Shown here one piece after another: positions 1-5,163 of a DNA stretch of 5,163 nt (the stretch's first letter is position 1; every line of letters starts with the position of its first letter). This stretch comes from Christensenella sp. UBA5394. Its GTDB lineage: Bacteria > Bacillota > Clostridia > Christensenellales > CAG-138. The notes below the pieces were generated by a model, which was given only the letters and a program-made list of their open reading frames with translations, did no database searches and was not told where the DNA came from. The stretch is from positions 1 through 5,163 of the forward strand of contig DHOI01000020.1 of the NCBI GenBank assembly GCA_002409725.1, given 5' to 3'. The translations under genes were made by a program, and so were the position numbers.

Positions 1-278
1 GGCCTACCATCCTCCAAATTGGCTATGCTGCCCGCGATCAGATTCACGCCCAGTTCTTTGGCCAAAGAGCCAAAGAGTGCTTTTGTGCGGCCGGCCCCCT
101 TATCGCAGAGCGTCGCCAGTTTTTCACGGGGGAAGAAGCCGGTGTTCCACAGCTCGGGCAGCAGGATCACATCCGGCTGCTCTTCGCGGACAGCCCGGCG
201 CACCAGCGCCTCGGCCGTGGCAAAGTTTTCGGTGGGCCTGGCGAAGGCCATGTCCATCTGGATACAGGTAACGCGCAT
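1..278 (-). CDS. Nitrilase-superfamily carbon-nitrogen hydrolase, possible omega-amidase (N-terminal part, cut by window edge)
   Basis: The first 92 residues of a carbon-nitrogen hydrolase read leftward off the window. The start MRVTCIQMD is the usual first beta strand of the superfamily, and LLPELWNTGF (residues 39-48) carries the catalytic glutamate E42 of the Glu-Lys-Cys triad. IAGSI at 81-85 is also typical; the Lys and Cys lie beyond the edge. The ATG at 278 has AAAGGAG seven bases upstream. The family hydrolyses amides or nitriles in the cytoplasm. The N-terminus looks most like the omega-amidase / MtnU-type branch, which removes 2-oxoglutaramate formed by glutamine transaminases, but a partial sequence cannot fix the substrate. 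It starts 30 bp after the acyl-CoA synthetase stop with no promoter or terminator between, so it probably shares the T-box-controlled transcript. The superfamily call is firm; the omega-amidase role is inference. Confidence 0.88.
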   Translation of the reverse strand, partial: MRVTCIQMDMAFARPTENFATAEALVRRAVREEQPDVILLPELWNTGFFPREKLATLCDKGAGRTKALFGSLAKELGVNLIAGSIANLEDGR

Positions 279-308
279 AGGCTCTCTCCTTTCGCCTTCA
301 AGGGTGCT

Positions 309-2588
309 TTATAGGGCGTTGCGGCGGATCTTGCCGCTGATGGTCTTGGGCAATTCATCGCGGAAAACCACGATACGAGGGTATTTATAGGGCGCGGTAC
401 GCTGCTTGACGAACGCCTGGATCTCCTTTTTGAGGGTTTCGGACGGCTCCGTACCCTTGGTGAGCACAATGCTGGCCTTCACCACCTGGCCGCGGATCTC
501 ATCCGGCACAGGGGATACGCCGCACTCCAGCACATAGGGCAGCTCCATAATCACGCTCTCCACCTCAAAGGGCCCGATGCGGTAGCCCGAGGATTTGATC
601 ACGTCGTCGCTACGGCCCACATACCAGAAGTAGCCGTCCTCATCCCGCCAGGCCATATCGCCGGTGTGGTATACGTCGTCCTTCCATGCTTCCTTGGTGG
701 CCTCCGGGTCCTGATAGCCACAGAAGAGGCCGCAGGGCGTGCCCTCTTTTGTGCGGATCACGATCTCGCCCGGCTGGCCCACGGCAGCTGGCCGGCCCTC
801 CGCGTTGATCAAATCCACCTGGAACAGTGGGCTGGGCTTGCCCATAGAGCCGATCTTAGGCTTCATGCCCACCAGGTTGCCGATGACCAGTGTGGTCTCC
901 GTTTGGCCAAAGCCCTCCATTACCGAAAGGCCGGTGGCCTTTTTGAACTGGTGGAAAACCTCGGGGTTGAGGGCCTCGCCGGCGGTGGTGGCGTGGTGGA
1001 TGGAGGAAAGGTCGTATTTGCCCAGATCCTCCTTGATCATGTAGCGATACATGGTGGGCGGCGCGCAAAAGGTGGTGATGTTGTATTTGGCGAACATGGG
1101 CAGGATGTCGTGCGCGTCGAACCTATCGAAATCGTAGGTGAAAATGGGCGCTTCGCACATCCATTGGCCGTAGAGCTTGCCCCAGAGCGCCTTGCCCCAG
1201 CCCGTATCCGAAATGGTGAAGTGCAATCCGTCCGGCTCCACGCAATGCCAATACTTGGCGGTGATGAAGTGGCCCAGGGCGTATTTATAGCTATGGGTCA
1301 CGATCTTGGGGTAGCCGGTGGTGCCCGAGGTGAAGAACATCACCATGGGGTCTTTGCCGCAGGGCGCGTCCTCCTCACGGCGGAAAGAGCGGGTAAAGAG
1401 GGCGGATTCCGCGTCGTAATCGTGCCAGCCCTCCCGCTTGCCGTTGCAGGTAATGCGGATGATCGCTTCCTCATCCGGCAGTTGGGCCATGGCCTTCTCG
1501 GCCTCGGCCGCTGCGGTGCTATCCACCGCGCAGACCAGGGCGCGGATGCCCGCAGCCTGGAAGCGGTAGAGAAAGTCCTTTTCAAGCAGCTGATCCGTGG
1601 CGGGCACGGCCACGGCCCCCAGCTTGTGCAGGCCCAGGATGGCAAACCAGAATTGGCAATGCCGTCTGAGCACCAGCATCACCTTATCGCCCTTTTTGAT
1701 GCCCAAAGACTTGAAGTAGTTGGCGGCCCGGGCGGATTGCAGCTTCATATCGCGGAAGGTGAAGGAGCGCTCGACCTTATTGTGATCAAGATGCAGCATG
1801 GCGAGCTTATCCGGCTGCTCGCGGCCCAATCGATCCACGATATCAAAGGCGAAGTTGAAGCTATCCTCGTTTTTAAAGGCAATGCGCTGGAGCGCGCCTA
1901 GCTCATCTTCCTCTGTGGCTACGAAATCCTCATAGATCAGTTTGCGGCCGGTCTTGGGGGGCAGGATGGTCTCGCCTAGCTTATCCGCCTCCGTAAGTTC
2001 CTCCCCGGGCAGGATCATCGCCAGGAAGGTGCAGTCCGCCCCGTCCACGGCGATCATGCCGTGGGGGGTGGCGCTGTCGTAATAGATGCTATCCCCTTCG
2101 CTGAGAATCTCCGTGTTCCGCCCTACCTGCACCTTGAGCTTGCCGGAAAGGATCAGGTCGAACTCCTGGCCGCTGTGGGTGGCGAAGTGGATGGGCTTCT
2201 CCTGCTGGGCCGGGTCATATTCATAGGTGACCCAATAGGGCTCGGCCAGCTTGCCGCGGAAGAAGGGGGCCATGTTCTTGATCTCGATGCCCTTTTCTTT
2301 CGCAGTAGTCTGGCCCTGGCCGCGGCGGGTGACCGTATAGGAGGAAAGGCTGGCGCTGCGGCCCTCCATTAGATCCGTAATGCCCACATTGAAGGTGAGG
2401 GCGCATTTGTGGATGAAGGTGAAGGGCAGGTCCGCCTGGGCGGACTCATAGCTGAGGTAATCCGCCAGGCTCAAATTGGTGCGCCGGGCCATCTCCTCCG
2501 GCGTGTAGCCGGAGATCTCCCGCAGTTCGTGAATGCGGGCCGCTACCTCCATCAGTTCCCGGGGCGCCCTGGTGCTTAGTGCCAGCAT
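309..2588 (-). CDS. XRE HTH - cupin - AMP-forming acyl-CoA synthetase fusion protein
   Basis: A 759-residue three-part protein. Residues about 14-76 form an XRE-like helix-turn-helix (ARIHELREISGYTPEEMARR followed by a second half ending TDLMEG). Residues about 115-195 form a cupin with H138, E142, G149 and, in the second motif, GDSIYY...TPHGM with H176. Residues about 240-759 form an ANL-superfamily ligase of the acetyl/medium-chain acyl-CoA synthetase type: P-loop FFTSGTTGYPK (418-428), GFGQTET (559-565), YHTGD (640-644), GRSDDVIKSSGYR (658-670) and SGKIRR with adenylation lysine K753. All core ligase motifs are intact, so it should form an acyl-adenylate and then acyl-CoA from an acid, ATP and CoA. 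The acid is not readable from sequence. Ordinary family members of roughly 550 residues lack the front 240 residues, which match a small HTH-cupin regulator. The ATG at 2588 has AAAGGAAG at 2597-2604. It is first in a T-box-controlled unit with the amidohydrolase. The HTH could be regulatory or vestigial. Confidence 0.93.
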   Translation of the reverse strand: MLALSTRAPRELMEVAARIHELREISGYTPEEMARRTNLSLADYLSYESAQADLPFTFIHKCALTFNVGITDLMEGRSASLSSYTVTRRGQGQTTAKEKGIEIKNMAPFFRGKLAEPYWVTYEYDPAQQEKPIHFATHSGQEFDLILSGKLKVQVGRNTEILSEGDSIYYDSATPHGMIAVDGADCTFLAMILPGEELTEADKLGETILPPKTGRKLIYEDFVATEEDELGALQRIAFKNEDSFNFAFDIVDRLGREQPDKLAMLHLDHNKVERSFTFRDMKLQSARAANYFKSLGIKKGDKVMLVLRRHCQFWFAILGLHKLGAVAVPATDQLLEKDFLYRFQAAGIRALVCAVDSTAAAEAEKAMAQLPDEEAIIRITCNGKREGWHDYDAESALFTRSFRREEDAPCGKDPMVMFFTSGTTGYPKIVTHSYKYALGHFITAKYWHCVEPDGLHFTISDTGWGKALWGKLYGQWMCEAPIFTYDFDRFDAHDILPMFAKYNITTFCAPPTMYRYMIKEDLGKYDLSSIHHATTAGEALNPEVFHQFKKATGLSVMEGFGQTETTLVIGNLVGMKPKIGSMGKPSPLFQVDLINAEGRPAAVGQPGEIVIRTKEGTPCGLFCGYQDPEATKEAWKDDVYHTGDMAWRDEDGYFWYVGRSDDVIKSSGYRIGPFEVESVIMELPYVLECGVSPVPDEIRGQVVKASIVLTKGTEPSETLKKEIQAFVKQRTAPYKYPRIVVFRDELPKTISGKIRRNAL

Positions 2589-2637
2589 AGGTTCATCTTC
2601 CTTTCATCATAACATTTGGAGCTCAAAAAAACCTAAT

Positions 2638-2673
2638 AAAAAATCCGTCTCAAAGTTATCCTTTGAGACGGAT
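2638..2673 (-). terminator. Conditional intrinsic terminator of the T-box leader
   Basis: A perfect 13-bp stem (2661-2673 pairing with 2643-2655) with a 5-base loop, followed on the minus strand by a run of six U. It lies about 50 bp before the ligase start codon. Its 5' arm overlaps the antiterminator pairing region, so it should stop transcription when the cognate tRNA is charged. Confidence 0.93.
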
Positions 2674-2679
2674 GGTTAT

Positions 2680-2697
2680 CCGCGGTACCACTCAAAT
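2680..2697 (-). promoter_or_regulatory. T-box sequence / antiterminator 5' arm
   Basis: The minus strand reads UUUGAG followed by UGGUACCGCGG (2680-2690), the hallmark T-box sequence whose UGGN bulge pairs with the NCCA end of uncharged tRNA. UUUGAG (2691-2696) is complementary to CUCAAA in the 5' arm of the terminator (2662-2667), giving the mutually exclusive antiterminator. Confidence 0.93.
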
Positions 2698-2923
2698 TGC
2701 ATATATATACACATGCCACCTTTAGGGCTCCAACAAGCCCGTCGCCTTTACGCGGCTATACGGATGGCGTCTACTGCCTATAAAACAGGGTTCGGGCCAT
2801 CGGCTCGGAAGGGATGGGCTGTGTGAAGAAAACTCGCTGCCGGCTTACACCTGCCGCCGGCTCTCTTTGAACGGTCGCCTCCGCCGTCTTCGTCGTTGCC
2901 TTTGAAATATTGAATTGCTGGTT

Positions 2924-2952
2924 ACTTTACCACACCCGAATTCGGCTGTCAA
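2924..2952 (-). promoter_or_regulatory. Sigma-A promoter of the T-box / ligase / amidase unit
   Basis: The minus strand carries a perfect -35 TTGACA (2947-2952), a 17-bp spacer and a -10 TAAAGT (2924-2929) preceded by TGG, an extended -10 element. The predicted start near 2917 is just upstream of stem I of the T-box, as expected for such leaders. Confidence 0.82.
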
Positions 2953-2957
2953 GGTAG

Positions 2958-3000
2958 GAATATATTTTATTTTTTTACACAAAGCGTATAAATATATTTC
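2958..3000. repeat. Imperfect AT-rich inverted repeat between divergent promoters
   Basis: GAATATATTT (2958-2967) and AAATATATTTC (2990-3000) form an imperfect inverted repeat between the two -35 boxes. It could be an operator for a regulator shared by both units, or A/T-rich UP elements. In sequence this AT-rich such repeats arise by chance, so the call is weak. Confidence 0.25.
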
Positions 3001-3003
3001 TTG

Positions 3004-3032
3004 TTGACAAAGCCCCTGGGAGTTGATATATT
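3004..3032 (+). promoter_or_regulatory. Strong sigma-A promoter of the rightward unit
   Basis: A perfect -35 TTGACA (3004-3009), a 17-bp spacer and a -10 TATATT (3027-3032) preceded by TGA, an extended -10 element. The expected start is near 3039, leaving a leader of about 35 nt before the small membrane-protein gene. No T-box or other riboswitch is visible on this side. Confidence 0.85.
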
Positions 3033-3074
3033 GTTTAGCAACTTCTTGGATTATGCACAAAGGGGGAAACGGCC

Positions 3075-3317
3075 ATGGCAAAAGCGGCAAATACGCACGG
3101 CTCCTTCCAGGCACAGCATTGTGCGGCTGGCATGTTCCCCTTCCATAAAAACGGCATTCAAAGGCACGCCTTCCCCGCGTGTCTTTTGTTTTCCCTTCTG
3201 AGTCTTGGCCTGATTACCATCGAGCTGCTGGGCAACCTTAGCCTTGCGGCTATTCTGCTTATTAGCCTGCTGCTTATGGGCACCGATGGAAGGCTTCGCT
3301 CCAGAATGGAAGGTTGA
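3075..3317 (+). CDS. Small hydrophobic (probable membrane) protein of unknown function
   Basis: An 80-residue protein that I do not recognise. It has a polar, His- and Cys-containing N-terminus (about 1-31), a long hydrophobic stretch at about 33-69 broken by E50 and N54, and a basic tail (RLRSRMEG). This fits either one long or two short transmembrane helices forming a hairpin. There is no convincing signal peptidase site. The ATG at 3075 has an AAAGGGGG ribosome binding site (about 3059-3065). The gene lies 40 bp behind a strong promoter and is followed at once by an intrinsic terminator, which together support a real, separately expressed gene. Its link to the metabolic genes downstream is unknown. 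Confidence 0.7.
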   Translation: MAKAANTHGSFQAQHCAAGMFPFHKNGIQRHAFPACLLFSLLSLGLITIELLGNLSLAAILLISLLLMGTDGRLRSRMEG

Positions 3318-3338
3318 CCGGGAATATTTCGATAACTC

Positions 3339-3372
3339 GGGGCCCTGTTCTAAGCGAACAGGGCCCCTTTTT
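3339..3372 (+). terminator. Intrinsic terminator after the small membrane-protein gene
   Basis: A perfect 12-bp GC-rich stem (3339-3350 with 3356-3367), a 5-base loop TAAGC and five T. It lies 21 bp after the stop codon and only 26 bp before the next start codon, so the downstream operon must rely on read-through or an unseen promoter. Confidence 0.9.
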
Positions 3373-3398
3373 AATGGTCTACGGCCAAAGGAGGAAGT

Positions 3399-4118
3399 AT
3401 GGAGCAGGCATGGCCCCTGAAACAAAGCAAGCGGCGCGTCACCATCTGCGGCCACTACGGCAGCGGCAAAACCGAGCTGGCCGTTTCCCTGGCCCTGCTG
3501 GCGGCCCGTATAAAGCCTTATGTGCGCACGGCGCTGGTCGATCTCGACATCGCCAACCCTTACTTCCGCTCCCGCGAGCAGCGGCAGCTCCTGGAAGAAG
3601 CCGGGATCGGCGTTTACGGCAGCGTCTACCGGGAGGAGATCACCGCCGAGCTGCCAGCCCTGGGGGCCGCAGCCCGCGCCCCGCTGGAGGATGCCGACTG
3701 TCTTTGCCTGGTGGACCTCGGCGGCAACGGCGAGGGGGCCAAGGTGCTACGCCAATTTGGCGCCTATTTCCAGGGCGCGGATTGCTGTGAAGCCCTGGCT
3801 GTAGTCAACGCCAACCGGCCGGATACGGCCACGGTGGAAGGGGCTTTGGAGCATCTTAGCGATATGGAGCGGGCCATGGGCATCCGCATCACGGGCCTCG
3901 TCAATAACTGCCATCTGCTGCGCGAAACCACGGCGGAAACCATTGCGCAGGGCCGCACCCTATGCGAAAAGGTCGGCGCCGCCACGGGCCTGCCCATCCT
4001 GCTTAACTGCTACCCGGCCCCGCTCGTTCGCCGGGGAGAGCTGGTGACGATGGGCTTTGATGAAAAAACGCTGATGCCGCTGGGCATGCACATGCGGCCC
4101 ACCTGGCTGGATAAATAG
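3399..4118 (+). CDS. P-loop ATPase, MinD/ParA/CobQ-like, associated with a 2-oxoacid:ferredoxin oxidoreductase operon
   Basis: A 239-residue nucleotide-binding protein. Walker A is GHYGSGKTE (18-26) after a beta strand. A switch-like segment VDLDIANPYFRSRE (47-60) follows a second strand. LVDLGGNGEG (104-113) is the Walker B / switch II region. GLVNNCHL (166-173) fits the late strand and base-contacting loop of MinD/SIMIBI-like NTPases. The canonical ParA KGGxGKT form is replaced by GHYGSGKT, so it is not a typical partition protein. The ATG at 3399 has AAAGGAGG at 3387-3394, with a short 4-base spacing. It precedes the ferredoxin and VorB genes on the same strand, 74 bp before the preferred ferredoxin start. 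From memory, similar ATPases recur beside VorB-type operons in clostridia, but their function is unknown to me. Cofactor or Fe-S loading of the oxidoreductase is one guess. Confidence 0.85.
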   Translation: MEQAWPLKQSKRRVTICGHYGSGKTELAVSLALLAARIKPYVRTALVDLDIANPYFRSREQRQLLEEAGIGVYGSVYREEITAELPALGAAARAPLEDADCLCLVDLGGNGEGAKVLRQFGAYFQGADCCEALAVVNANRPDTATVEGALEHLSDMERAMGIRITGLVNNCHLLRETTAETIAQGRTLCEKVGAATGLPILLNCYPAPLVRRGELVTMGFDEKTLMPLGMHMRPTWLDK

Positions 4119-4180
4119 CAAGCAAGGCTTCAAAAATGAAGATTTGTGATAAAAAACGAGGTCGTATTCAAGAAGGGAGC

Positions 4181-4185
4181 AAGGA
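4181..4185 (+). promoter_or_regulatory. Ribosome binding site deciding the ferredoxin start
   Basis: AAGGA lies seven bases before the ATG at 4193, with a further GAAGGGAG at 4172-4179. The alternative in-frame ATG at 4136 has only a weak AAGG upstream and would add 19 highly charged residues not typical of the family. Confidence 0.6.
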
Positions 4186-4192
4186 AAAAGGC

Positions 4193-4423
4193 ATGGGAAA
4201 ATTTAAGCTTACCTTTCATGCGGAAAGGTGCAAGGGCTGCGGCCTATGCGTGGCCGTATGCCCAAAGAAGATCGTCTCCATGGGCCATCAGGTGAACAGC
4301 AAGGGCTACGCCCCGGCCGGCGTGGAGAACGAGGAGGCGTGTATCGGCTGCGCGAGCTGCGCGGTGATGTGCCCGGATGGAGCCATTGAAATCTATCAGG
4401 CGGAAGGGGGGAGCGCGAAATGA
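4193..4423 (+). CDS. vorD: 2[4Fe-4S] ferredoxin, delta subunit of 2-oxoacid:ferredoxin oxidoreductase
   Basis: A 76-residue protein with two complete CxxCxxCxxxCP clusters: C13, C16, C19, C23 followed by P, and C50, C53, C56, C60 followed by P. Such subunits hold two [4Fe-4S] clusters and pass electrons between the thiamine-diphosphate site of the oxidoreductase and free ferredoxin. I chose the ATG at 4193 for its ribosome binding site and typical family start MGKFKLTF; a start at 4136 would give 95 residues. The stop overlaps the next start as ATGA, which indicates translational coupling with the alpha subunit. The equivalent subunit in 2-oxoglutarate enzymes is called KorD, so the symbol depends on the substrate, which is not proven here. 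Confidence 0.88.
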   Translation: MGKFKLTFHAERCKGCGLCVAVCPKKIVSMGHQVNSKGYAPAGVENEEACIGCASCAVMCPDGAIEIYQAEGGSAK

Positions 4424-5163
4424 CGCAAAAGGTTTTGATGAAGGGCAACGAGGCCTTTGCCGAAGCCGCCATGCGGGGCGGCTGTCGCTTCTATTTCGGC
4501 TATCCCATCACCCCCCAAAGCGAGATACCCGAATATATGTCCAAAGAGCTGCCCAAGCGGGGTGGTTCCTTCGTGCAGGCGGAAAGCGAGCTGGGCGCGA
4601 TCAACATGGCCTATGGCGCGGGCGCTGCCGGGGGAAGCGTGTTCATTTCCTCCTCCTCCCCAGGCATCTCCCTGATGCAGGAGGGCCTCAGCTTTCTTTG
4701 CTCCGCCGAGGTGCCGCTCGTCATCCTCAACGTTTCCCGCTGCGGCCCCGGCATCGGCGGCATTCAGCCCGGCCAGGCGGATTATTTCCAGGTCACCCGC
4801 GGCGGCGGTAACGGCGATTACCACATGCCCGTGTTCGCCCCGGCCAATCTCCAGGAGGCCGTGAACATCCTCTACGAGGCCCCGGCCCTGGCGGAAACCT
4901 GGCGCACGCCCGTAATGATCCTCGCGGACGGCATGATGGGCCAAATGATGGAGCCCGTGGCCCTGCCGGAGGAAAAGCCCTTCGTAGAGGCGAGGGAGAT
5001 CTCCAGCCGCAAGCCTTGGGCTATCACCGGCTGGGATGAGAGGAACGGTTCGCGCAATGTGGTGAAATCCCTGCGCCTGCAGCCCGAGGCACTGGAAGCG
5101 CACGTGGAGCGCCTCTTCGCCCGCTATGAAGAGGCCGCGCCCGAGCTGACCCGCTTCGAGGCC
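4420..5163 (+). CDS. vorB: 2-oxoacid:ferredoxin oxidoreductase alpha subunit, VorB-type (3-methyl-2-oxobutanoate family; C-terminus beyond window)
   Basis: The open frame runs from the ATG at 4420 to the edge (248 residues; the family is about 350). Motifs in order are GYPITPQSEIPEYM (27-40), the QAESELGAINMAYGAGAAG region (53-71), ISSSSPGISLMQEG (76-89), RCGPGIGGIQPGQADYFQ (107-124) and GGGNGDYHMPVFAP (128-141), all characteristic of VorB/KorA-type alpha subunits. The complex oxidatively decarboxylates a 2-oxoacid to acyl-CoA, CO2 and reduced ferredoxin, and can run in reverse. The TPP-binding beta and the gamma subunit are expected just to the right. The ribosome binding site AAGGGGGGAG (4404-4413) lies inside the ferredoxin gene. 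The usual GGPG after an Arg reads RCGPG here (C108), a modest variation. Branched-chain versus other 2-oxoacid specificity is not settled by this subunit alone. Confidence 0.9.
   Translation, partial: MTQKVLMKGNEAFAEAAMRGGCRFYFGYPITPQSEIPEYMSKELPKRGGSFVQAESELGAINMAYGAGAAGGSVFISSSSPGISLMQEGLSFLCSAEVPLVILNVSRCGPGIGGIQPGQADYFQVTRGGGNGDYHMPVFAPANLQEAVNILYEAPALAETWRTPVMILADGMMGQMMEPVALPEEKPFVEAREISSRKPWAITGWDERNGSRNVVKSLRLQPEALEAHVERLFARYEEAAPELTRFEA

Larger units (their letters stand above)
2638..2917 (-). promoter_or_regulatory. T-box leader (tRNA-sensing riboswitch) upstream of the acyl-CoA synthetase
   Basis: Read on the minus strand, this holds the conserved T-box parts in order. Stem I begins GGCAACGACGAAG (2888-2900), with a GA-type kink turn opposite CCGAGCC. 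The apical part has AGAGAG, then a GCCGGC/GCCGGC stem (2856-2861 with 2839-2844) enclosing the conserved-type loop GGCAGGUGUAA. A stem II-like helix pairs GAUGGC (2796-2801) with GCCAUC (2763-2768), with an inner CCUGU/AUAGG hairpin. A stem III-like hairpin is GGGCU/AGCCC (2725-2740). Then come the T-box sequence and a terminator. T-boxes bind a specific tRNA and allow read-through when it is uncharged. The bulge UGGU implies a tRNA with discriminator base A, which fits Ile, Val, Leu, Phe, Tyr or Pro and disfavours Trp. The specifier is uncertain; AUC (2813-2815) is best placed. The 5' end is estimated from the promoter. Confidence 0.92.

Noticed and set aside
666..1901. Long plus-strand open frame (411 codons) antisense to the acyl-CoA synthetase
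   Set aside because: It is a mirror frame of a GC-rich gene, lacks recognisable domains and a good ribosome binding site, and the opposite strand has intact ligase motifs throughout.
2701..2710. Short AT dinucleotide run that could be called a simple repeat
   Set aside because: It is one arm of a leader hairpin and too short to be a meaningful repeat.
2533..2826. Plus-strand open frame of 97 codons over the T-box leader
   Set aside because: The region is explained by RNA structure on the minus strand, and the frame has no family features.
2845..3114. Minus-strand open frame of 89 codons across the leader region
   Set aside because: It covers both promoters and the start of the T-box stem I, and its composition is low-complexity Arg-rich at the end; no protein family features.
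3051..3455. Minus-strand open frame of 134 codons opposite the small membrane-protein gene
   Set aside because: It spans a rightward terminator and the next ribosome binding site, and has no matching promoter or recognisable domain.
4136..4192. Upstream in-frame ATG extending the ferredoxin by 19 residues
   Set aside because: The ribosome binding site is weak, the extension is charged and atypical, and the ATG at 4193 has a well-spaced AAGGA.
1..5163. tRNA or rRNA genes, CRISPR arrays, insertion sequences or attachment sites
   Set aside because: I looked for cloverleaf patterns, regularly spaced repeats, transposase motifs and terminal inverted repeats and saw none; the window reads as ordinary chromosomal metabolic genes.

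Overview
The window looks like chromosomal DNA from an anaerobic Bacillota, most likely a GC-rich member of the Clostridia. The evidence is a T-box tRNA-sensing leader, strong AGGAGG-type ribosome binding sites, sigma-A type promoters with 17-bp spacers, and genes for a ferredoxin-linked 2-oxoacid oxidoreductase. Coding regions are rich in G/C at third positions, while the intergenic core around 2950-3035 is AT-rich. I cannot name a species from sequence alone.

The layout is two divergent transcription units. Leftward (minus strand) a promoter at 2924-2952 drives a T-box leader of about 280 nt. It ends in a perfect 13-bp intrinsic terminator, followed by a 759-residue fusion protein (309-2588: XRE-type HTH, then cupin, then AMP-forming acyl-CoA synthetase). 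Thirty bases further on begins a nitrilase-superfamily amidohydrolase (278 to the left edge, cut off). Rightward, a strong promoter at 3004-3032 drives a small hydrophobic protein (3075-3317) closed by a perfect 12-bp-stem terminator. After it come a P-loop ATPase (3399-4118), a 2[4Fe-4S] ferredoxin subunit (4193-4423) and, overlapping it by ATGA, a VorB-type alpha subunit of a 2-oxoacid:ferredoxin oxidoreductase (4420 to the right edge, cut off).

Together the genes suggest a carboxylic-acid / acyl-CoA / 2-oxoacid / amino-acid module. The oxidoreductase interconverts 2-oxoacid and acyl-CoA. The ligase interconverts acyl-CoA and free acid. The amidase resembles omega-amidases that support glutamine-dependent transamination. 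Such genes are usually read as amino-acid fermentation. A T-box, however, switches genes on when a tRNA is uncharged, so starvation control of the ligase argues for the opposite direction: activating a branched or aromatic acid and reductively carboxylating it to make the missing amino acid. The best-placed specifier codon is AUC (Ile), but that reading is tentative. This inference is the most interesting point in the window.
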